Assembly: GCF_002949795.1 (NCBI RefSeq)
Contig: NZ_CP026692.1
Location: 4,448,545 to 4,512,544 of the forward strand
Direction of reading: 5' to 3'
Source: Nostoc sp. 'Lobaria pulmonaria (5183) cyanobiont'
GTDB lineage: Bacteria > Cyanobacteriota > Cyanobacteriia > Cyanobacteriales > Nostocaceae
Length of the DNA stretch: 64,000 nucleotides
Positions 58,883 to 64,000 of this stretch are shown here, in pieces. Position numbers and translations under genes: made by a program. How positions within the stretch are numbered: position 1 is the first letter of the stretch; every line of letters begins with the position of its first letter. The notes under the pieces were generated by a model. It worked only from the letters and a program-made list of their open reading frames with translations. It was not told where the DNA came from and made no database searches.

Positions 58883-58951
58883 ATGAAAGGTTGGATGATG
58901 TTGCTAGCCACGAAAACTGCTACTCCAGCCAAAGAGGAGACAAATGTTTGA
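58883..58951 (+). other. Short upstream ORF overlapping the atpF2 start
   Basis: Codes for [20 protein letters not shown] then NV and stops at 58951, overlapping the b' ATG at 58944. It resembles a lost hydrophobic N-terminal extension of subunit b' (about 20 residues, KE-GG-like end) now in another frame. The b' ribosome site GAGGAG lies inside it. Confidence 0.5.
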
Positions 58952-59375
58952 TTTCGATGCTACCTTGCCCTTCATGGCATTGCAATTCCTGCTATTAGCA
59001 GCTTTGTTGAATGCAATTTTCTATAAGCCACTGACCAAAGTACTAGACGATCGCGATAATTATATCCGAACGAATACCTTGGAAGCGCGGGAGAGCTTGG
59101 CTAAAGCCGAGCGCTTGGCTACCGAATATGAGCAGCAACTCGCAGACGCTCGCAAACAATCGCAAGCTACTGTAGAAGCAGCTCAACTGGAAGCTAAGAA
59201 AATTACTGCCGAGAAAATAGCTGAGGCCCAAAAGGAAGCTCAGACTCAACGAGAACAAGCTGCTGTTGAAATAGAACAACAAAAACAGGAAGCTTTTCGC
59301 ACCTTAGAGCAACAAGTTGATGCTTTAAGCAGGCAGATTCTAGAAAAACTATTGGGGCCAACTCCAGTTAGATAA
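58944..59375 (+). CDS. atpF2: ATP synthase F0 subunit b'
   Basis: 143 residues, [20 protein letters not shown], one membrane helix then a long coiled coil ([20 protein letters not shown] to [17 protein letters not shown]). It forms the peripheral stator with b. GAGGAG six bases before the ATG supports this start. Other cyanobacterial b' proteins, as I recall, are longer by about 20 N-terminal residues; here that part appears as the out-of-frame upstream ORF. Confidence 0.92.
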   Translation: MFDFDATLPFMALQFLLLAALLNAIFYKPLTKVLDDRDNYIRTNTLEARESLAKAERLATEYEQQLADARKQSQATVEAAQLEAKKITAEKIAEAQKEAQTQREQAAVEIEQQKQEAFRTLEQQVDALSRQILEKLLGPTPVR

Positions 59376-59457
59376 ACTAACTAGACTGGTTCGGTGAAAG
59401 CATACGCGCAACTGGCCCCTAGTCCAGAGCGCTTAATTAAGTGTCGAAAAAGGCACT

Positions 59458-59523
59458 TTTTCCCTTCTGGGAAAAGATACTTAAATTTCCTTCGGGAAAG
59501 ATACTTAATTTCCTTTCGGGAAA
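59458..59523 (+). promoter_or_regulatory. Three tandem UUCG-like hairpins between b' and b genes
   Basis: Hairpin 1 TTTTCCC-TTCT-GGGAAAA (59458-59475), hairpin 2 TTTCC-TTCG-GGAAA (59486-59499), hairpin 3 TTTCC-TTTCG-GGAAA (59509-59523). They are spaced by AGATACTTAA-type sequence, forming an imperfect tandem repeat of about 23-25 bp. The second closes a C(UUCG)G tetraloop. They may set processing, stability or stoichiometry of downstream atp mRNA. Confidence 0.75.
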
Positions 59524-59559
59524 ATACAACGTATTAGCAAGCGAGCAGCGCACTTGTAA

Positions 59560-60132
59560 ATGGGTATCATGGGGACATTCTTATTACTTGCCGCAGAAGC
59601 AAACGCTGTTCACTCTGAATTGGCAGAAGGCGCAGCAGAAGGTGGTTTCGGTCTAAACCTAGACATTTTTGAAACCAATCTGATTAATCTAGCGATTCTG
59701 ATTGGCATACTATTCTACTTCGGACGTAAAGTTTTAAGCAATATCCTGAACGAGCGACAATCCAATATTGCCACTGCAATTCAGGAAGCAGAAGGGCGCT
59801 TAAAAGAGGCTTCAACTGCTCTTTCCCAAGCGCAAGAGCAATTAAAGCAATCTCAGGCAGAGGCAGAACGCATCCGCCAATCGGCCGTAGAAAACGCCCA
59901 AAAGGCGAAAGAAGCCTTGTTAGCGAAGGCAGTGCAAGACGTAGAACGCTTGAAACAAACAGCAGCAGCAGATTTAAACAGTGAAACTGATCGAGCGATC
60001 GCTCAACTGCGGCAACGGGTAGCTACACTAGCATTGCAAAAAGTCGAATCGCAACTCAAAAGCGGGATTGCCGACGATGCTCAACAAGGTTTAATTGACC
60101 GCAGCATCGCACAACTGGGAGGCAATGTATGA
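59560..60132 (+). CDS. atpF: ATP synthase F0 subunit b
   Basis: 190 residues. A membrane helix ([20 protein letters not shown], about 35-55) is followed by the long stator coiled coil ([20 protein letters not shown]). The N-terminal region before the helix ([20 protein letters not shown]) is of the type that is processed in some cyanobacteria. It overlaps atpH by ATGA. Confidence 0.95.
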   Translation: MGIMGTFLLLAAEANAVHSELAEGAAEGGFGLNLDIFETNLINLAILIGILFYFGRKVLSNILNERQSNIATAIQEAEGRLKEASTALSQAQEQLKQSQAEAERIRQSAVENAQKAKEALLAKAVQDVERLKQTAAADLNSETDRAIAQLRQRVATLALQKVESQLKSGIADDAQQGLIDRSIAQLGGNV

Positions 60133-60683
60133 CAAGTCAGGTAGCGGCAGCCGAAGTAGCCCAACCTTACGCACAGGCACTTTTGTCAATAGCGCAATCG
60201 AAAAATTTGACAGAAGAGTTTGGGGAAGATGCGCGTACTTTCCTGGGACTACTCAGGGCAGACAAACAGCTACACAACTTCTTCAGCAACCCGTTTATTC
60301 AGTCTGAGAACAAAAAATCTCTGATCAAACAAATACTCGGTGAAGGCGCTAACCCCTACTTACGCAATTTTTTGCTGATATTGGTAGATAAACGGCGCAT
60401 TGCATTCTTGGAATCAATTTTTCAACAATATCTGGCGCTGTTGCGGCAGCTGAATCAAACCGTATTAGCGGAAGTAATTTCAGCCGTTCCCCTCACAGAA
60501 GCTCAACAGCAGGCAATCATCCAAAAGGTCATCGCCATCTCGAATGCTCGCCAGGTAGAACTAGAAGCCAGGGTAGACAGCGAGTTAATTGGTGGTGTGA
60601 TCATTAAAGTAGGTTCGCAGGTAATTGACGCTAGTATCCGGGGTCAGTTGCGCCGCCTTTCATTGCGCCTAACTAATAGTTAG
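60129..60683 (+). CDS. atpH: ATP synthase F1 subunit delta
   Basis: 184 residues. Helical OSCP-type N-terminal domain ([20 protein letters not shown]) and C-terminal part with [20 protein letters not shown] and [12 protein letters not shown], the conserved delta end. It ties the stator to F1. Its ATG overlaps the atpF stop. Confidence 0.96.
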   Translation: MTSQVAAAEVAQPYAQALLSIAQSKNLTEEFGEDARTFLGLLRADKQLHNFFSNPFIQSENKKSLIKQILGEGANPYLRNFLLILVDKRRIAFLESIFQQYLALLRQLNQTVLAEVISAVPLTEAQQQAIIQKVIAISNARQVELEARVDSELIGGVIIKVGSQVIDASIRGQLRRLSLRLTNS

Positions 60684-60706
60684 AAAGTTAGAAGTTAGGA
60701 GTTAGT

Positions 60707-60785
60707 AGTTAGGAGTTAAGTAAATAGTAATTTATTTTGACTTTTAACTTGTAATTTTGGCATCTTTAATTCTTAACTCCTAACT
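60707..60785 (+). repeat. Inverted repeat between atpH and atpA
   Basis: AGTTAGGAGTTAA (60707-60719) and TTAACTCCTAACT (60773-60785) are a perfect 13-bp pair with a 53-nt loop, in a run of GTTAGGA-like heptamers. It could form a large stem upstream of atpA. Confidence 0.75.
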
Positions 60786-60825
60786 GAATTAATTTTTCCG
60801 TCTCGAAAGCAAAAAAGATAGACAC

Positions 60826-62346
60826 ATGAGCATATCAATTAGACCTGACGAAATTAGCAGCATTATCCAACAACAAATCGAGCAATACGATCAAGAGGTC
60901 AAAGTTGCTAACGTTGGTACTGTTCTCCAAGTTGGTGACGGTATTGCCCGGATTTATGGTCTGGAAAAGGCTATGTCTGGGGAACTTTTGGAATTTGAAG
61001 ATGGCACAATTGGCATCGCCCAGAACTTAGAAGAAGACAACGTAGGCGCGGTGCTGATGGGTGAAGGGATAGAAATTCAAGAAGGTAGCTCCGTAACCGC
61101 TACTGGTAGAATTGCCCAAGTACCGGTCGGAGAAGCCTTAATTGGACGAGTCGTAGACGCTTTAGGTCGCCCCATCGATGGTAAGGGAGACATCAAATCC
61201 TCAGAAAATCGTTTGATTGAATCTCCAGCACCTGGTATCATTGCTCGTCGGTCTGTACACGAACCCATGCAAACGGGTATCACAGCTATTGACTCAATGA
61301 TTCCCATCGGTCGTGGTCAGCGGGAATTGATTATTGGCGATCGCCAAACCGGTAAAACTGCGATCGCTATTGACACCATCATCAACCAAAAAGAAGAAGA
61401 TGTAGTTTGTGTCTACGTTGCGATCGGTCAAAAAGCTTCCACCGTAGCTAACGTGGTGCAGACATTGCAAGAAAAAGGCGCGATGGATTACACCGTCGTC
61501 GTCGCCGCTAGTGCCAGTGAACCAGCTACCCTGCAATACCTCGCTCCGTATACAGGCGCAACTATTGCTGAGTACTTTATGTACAAAGGCAAAGCTACGC
61601 TGGTAATTTATGATGACCTCTCCAAGCAAGCCCAAGCTTATCGCCAAATGTCTCTACTGCTACGTCGTCCACCCGGACGCGAAGCGTACCCCGGAGATGT
61701 ATTCTACATCCACTCCCGCTTGTTAGAAAGAGCCGCAAAGCTGAGTGACGAATTAGGTAAAGGCAGTATGACCGCCCTACCAATTATCGAAACCCAAGCT
61801 GGTGACGTTTCAGCATACATCCCCACCAACGTAATTTCTATTACCGATGGTCAGATATTCCTGTCTTCGGACTTGTTTAACGCTGGGATCCGTCCGGCTG
61901 TAAATCCCGGTATTTCAGTATCCCGCGTGGGTTCTGCCGCTCAAACTAAGGCAATGAAAAAAGTTGCCGGTAAGATTAAATTGGAACTAGCCCAATTTGA
62001 CGACCTGCAAGCCTTCGCTCAATTTGCTTCTGACTTAGATAAAGCCACTCAAGACCAGTTAGCACGGGGTCAACGGTTACGCGAACTCCTCAAGCAGCCA
62101 CAAAATTCCCCACTCTCGGTATACGAGCAAGTAGCAATTTTGTATGCTGGAATTAATGGTTACTTAGATGACGTACCTGTAAATCAAGTAACTACCTTCA
62201 CCGCCGGTCTACGTGAGTACTTAAAGACTGGGAAAACCCAGTATGCCCAAGGAGTACAAGCATCTAAAGCACTAGGTGACGCAGAAGAAGCTGCTTTGAA
62301 GGAAGCACTTACCGAATACAAGAAGACCTTCAAAGCTACAGCGTAA
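60826..62346 (+). CDS. atpA: ATP synthase F1 subunit alpha
   Basis: 506 residues. Beta-barrel crown, then P-loop [15 protein letters not shown] (about 169-183), arginine-finger region [12 protein letters not shown], and the C-terminal helical domain. Nucleotide-binding noncatalytic subunit of the F1 head. The catalytic beta (atpD) is not in this operon, as usual in cyanobacteria. Confidence 0.98.
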   Translation: MSISIRPDEISSIIQQQIEQYDQEVKVANVGTVLQVGDGIARIYGLEKAMSGELLEFEDGTIGIAQNLEEDNVGAVLMGEGIEIQEGSSVTATGRIAQVPVGEALIGRVVDALGRPIDGKGDIKSSENRLIESPAPGIIARRSVHEPMQTGITAIDSMIPIGRGQRELIIGDRQTGKTAIAIDTIINQKEEDVVCVYVAIGQKASTVANVVQTLQEKGAMDYTVVVAASASEPATLQYLAPYTGATIAEYFMYKGKATLVIYDDLSKQAQAYRQMSLLLRRPPGREAYPGDVFYIHSRLLERAAKLSDELGKGSMTALPIIETQAGDVSAYIPTNVISITDGQIFLSSDLFNAGIRPAVNPGISVSRVGSAAQTKAMKKVAGKIKLELAQFDDLQAFAQFASDLDKATQDQLARGQRLRELLKQPQNSPLSVYEQVAILYAGINGYLDDVPVNQVTTFTAGLREYLKTGKTQYAQGVQASKALGDAEEAALKEALTEYKKTFKATA

Positions 62347-62425
62347 TTAGTTATTAGTCATTGGTTATTGGTCATTGGTACAGAACTAATGACTAGTGAC
62401 TAATGACAAAGGACAAATGACTAAC
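62347..62425. repeat. LTRR heptamer tract between atpA and atpG
   Basis: ATTAGTCATTGG and TGACTAATGACA-type heptamers on both orientations form an imperfect inverted repeat inside the operon; this family also invaded cimA. Confidence 0.8.
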
Positions 62426-62441
62426 TACTAAGGAAAAAAAT

Positions 62442-63389
62442 ATGGCCAATTTAAAAGCAATACGCGATCGCATTCAGTCGGTCAAAAACACCAAAAAAAT
62501 CACAGAAGCCATGCGCCTCGTAGCTGCGGCTAGAGTACGTCGGGCGCAAGAACAAGTCCTAGCAACTCGGCCCTTTGCCGATCGCTTGGCACAAGTATTA
62601 TATGGTTTGCAAAGCCGTCTGCGCTTTGAAGAAGCAAACCTACCACTACTGAAAAAACGCCAAGTTAAGTCCGTTGGGCTGTTGGTAATTTCAGGCGATC
62701 GCGGTCTATGCGGCGGCTACAATAATAACGTTATCCGTCGTGCAGAAAACCGCGCCAAAGAAATCAAGGCAGAAGGTTTAGACTATCAATTTGTGCTTGT
62801 CGGACGCAAAGCTACACAGTACTTTCAACGCCGCGATCAGCCCATTGATGCTACTTACAGCGGCTTAGAGCAAATTCCCACCGCAGCGGAAGCCAATCAG
62901 ATTGCTGACCAACTACTTTCCTTGTTCCTTTCGGAAGAAGTTGACCGCATCGAATTAATCTACACCAGATTCCTTTCCTTGGTTAGCTCGCGTCCTGTGA
63001 TCCAAACCTTACTGCCCCTCGATCCACAAGGTCTAGAAGCAGCCGATGACGAAATCTTCCGCTTGACAACCCGTGGTGGTAAATTTGAAGTTGAACGGGA
63101 GAAAGTGACTAACCAAGTCCGCACGTTGGCTCCTGACATGATTTTCGAGCAAGATCCTGTGCAGATTCTCGATTCTCTGTTGCCCCTGTATCTAAGTAAC
63201 CAGTTATTGCGGGCGCTACAAGAATCGGCAGCTAGCGAACTAGCAGCGCGGATGACAGCCATGAGTAATGCCAGTGAAAATGCTGGTGAACTGATTAACA
63301 CCCTCACGCTGTCTTACAACAAGGCTCGACAAGCTGCAATTACCCAAGAACTCCTTGAAGTTGTGGGCGGTGCTGAAGCACTAACTTAA
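62442..63389 (+). CDS. atpG: ATP synthase F1 subunit gamma
   Basis: 315 residues. N-terminal [20 protein letters not shown] coiled helix and C-terminal [20 protein letters not shown] helix form the central shaft. The cyanobacterial/chloroplast gamma insertion is visible at about 195-240 ([20 protein letters not shown]), without the redox Cys pair of plants. Last gene of the operon; called atpC in some annotations. Confidence 0.97.
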   Translation: MANLKAIRDRIQSVKNTKKITEAMRLVAAARVRRAQEQVLATRPFADRLAQVLYGLQSRLRFEEANLPLLKKRQVKSVGLLVISGDRGLCGGYNNNVIRRAENRAKEIKAEGLDYQFVLVGRKATQYFQRRDQPIDATYSGLEQIPTAAEANQIADQLLSLFLSEEVDRIELIYTRFLSLVSSRPVIQTLLPLDPQGLEAADDEIFRLTTRGGKFEVEREKVTNQVRTLAPDMIFEQDPVQILDSLLPLYLSNQLLRALQESAASELAARMTAMSNASENAGELINTLTLSYNKARQAAITQELLEVVGGAEALT

Positions 63390-63427
63390 GGTATAGCTAA
63401 TTATTTATTTGTAGTGCGTTGTAATAT

Positions 63428-63468
63428 ATAGCCAATTGCTAATTATTTTAAGATTAGCAATTGGCTAT
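63428..63468 (+). terminator. Perfect 16-bp hairpin after the atp operon
   Basis: ATAGCCAATTGCTAAT and ATTAGCAATTGGCTAT with a 9-nt loop, 39 bp after the gamma stop, followed by TTAGTATTT. It probably ends the atp operon transcript or protects its 3' end. Confidence 0.78.
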
Positions 63469-63547
63469 TTAGTATTTGGGACTTTCAACATAAAGCAAAA
63501 ATTTTTGTCTATTAACACATTTCAAGAATTGCGTATTATAATTGAAG

Positions 63548-63553
63548 TATAAA
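63548..63553 (+). promoter_or_regulatory. -10 element of ssrA
   Basis: TATAAA ends six bases before the mature 5' G of the tmRNA. No convincing -35 element was found at standard spacing, so this is only a -10 call. Confidence 0.45.
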
Positions 63554-63559
63554 GCGCAT

Positions 63560-63947
63560 GGGTCCGTCACGGTTTCGACAGGTTGGCGAACGCTGCTCTG
63601 TGATTCAGGTCGAGAGTGAGTCTCCTCTCGGAAATCAAAGGCTCAAACAAAAAGTAAATGCGAATAACATCGTTAACTTTGCTCGTAAGGATGCTCTAGT
63701 AGCAGCCTAAAACACCTCTTATAGGTTCGAGCGTCTTCGGTTTGACTCCGTTAAGGACTGAAGACCAAACCCCAACGGATGCTCTAGCAAGCGTTCTCTG
63801 GTTGGCTTGCTGGCTAAGATCAAATCAGAGCATCCTACGTTCGGGATAATGAACGATTCCCGCCTTGAGGGTCAGAAAGGCTAAACCTGTGAATGAGCGG
63901 GGAGTCAATACCCAATTTGGACAGCAGTTCGACTCTGCTCGGATCCA
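63560..63947 (+). ncRNA. ssrA: tmRNA (SsrA)
   Basis: The 5' end GGGTCCG pairs with 3' CGGATCC (one G-U), a T-arm AGCAG-TTCGACT-CTGCT lies at the 3' end, and discriminator A at 63947 is followed by CTA, so CCA is not encoded. The tag ORF is 63660-63710: ANNIVNFARKDALVAA then TAA, with the AA-rich cyanobacterial degradation end. It rescues stalled ribosomes together with SmpB. The conserved GGGTTCGAC-like 5' region and several pseudoknot arms (for example CTTCGGTTTGACTCC) are present. Confidence 0.96.
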
Positions 63948-63962
63948 CTAAAAATAGTTAAC

Positions 63963-64000
63963 AAGTCCACTTGACACTATGATGTGTAAGTGGGCTTTGT
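63963..64000 (+). terminator. Terminator of ssrA
   Basis: AAGTCCACTT (63963-63972) pairs with AAGTGGGCTT (63988-63997), with ACAC/GTGT extending the stem inward, then T-rich sequence at the window edge. It lies 16 bp after the mature tmRNA end. Confidence 0.75.

Overview
The window comes from a filamentous, probably heterocyst-forming cyanobacterium of the Nostoc/Anabaena group. The support is mixed: very frequent HIP1 octamers (GCGATCGC), heptamer STRR/LTRR repeats in many gaps, light-dependent protochlorophyllide reductase, PetL, a cyanobacterial atp operon with both b and b' subunits, an Flv1/Flv3 pair laid out like the heterocyst-type pair, a ThiO-ThiG fusion, and a DnaE polymerase ending in a split-intein N-half close to the Nostoc punctiforme one. 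No tRNA or rRNA gene was recognised; one tmRNA gene lies at the right end.

Layout. 1-238: 5' end of por (leftward). 635-3773: two AAA-like (AAA_35 type) P-loop proteins, one with an N-terminal HTH and a substituted Walker B, one with a C-terminal membrane anchor. 3882-5039: three copies of a 97-bp repeat, two of which (96/97 identical) bracket a toxin-antitoxin pair and the last abuts the recQ start codon. 5040-12484: recQ, a Uma2 protein, a family 4 glycosyltransferase and rqcH. 12592-16005: HigBA remnant (toxin broken) and dnaE with its split intein. 16199-25090: dicarboxylate symporter, cupin, decayed genes, a 21-bp minisatellite, flv1-flv3, and IS630/IS1 debris. 25116-33682: TPR protein, an Ssl1498-like small membrane protein, thiO-thiG, ferredoxin, cimA, M48 protease. 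34009-40619: a secreted orphan, a second 21-bp minisatellite, ackA, vanadium haloperoxidase, RTX protein, and a stray 3' fragment of a second ackA. 40755-43128: three unrecognised leftward genes whose products share a DGDI...His motif. 43629-56517: TPR-like protein, GNAT, PabC-like lyase, ftsH, FetB-type permease, DegT aminotransferase, Ycf23/DUF561, Uma2 and its pseudogene relative, GAF protein, aroB. 56732-63389: petL and the atp operon (I, a, c, b', b, delta, alpha, gamma). 63560-64000: ssrA with its terminator.

How the genes work together. The best-defined unit is the atp operon, which encodes the membrane rotor and stator and most of F1; beta and epsilon are absent, as expected, because cyanobacteria keep them in a second locus. 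Flv1 and Flv3 would form an O2-reducing heteromer. DnaE-N needs a partner gene elsewhere (IntC plus the DnaE C-part) to become a full replicative polymerase by protein trans-splicing. Much of the remaining novelty is repeat-driven: dispersed repeats sit inside cimA, thiO and the first codons of flv3, and many gaps hold decayed genes. The most plausible undescribed system is the three-gene 40755-43128 cluster.
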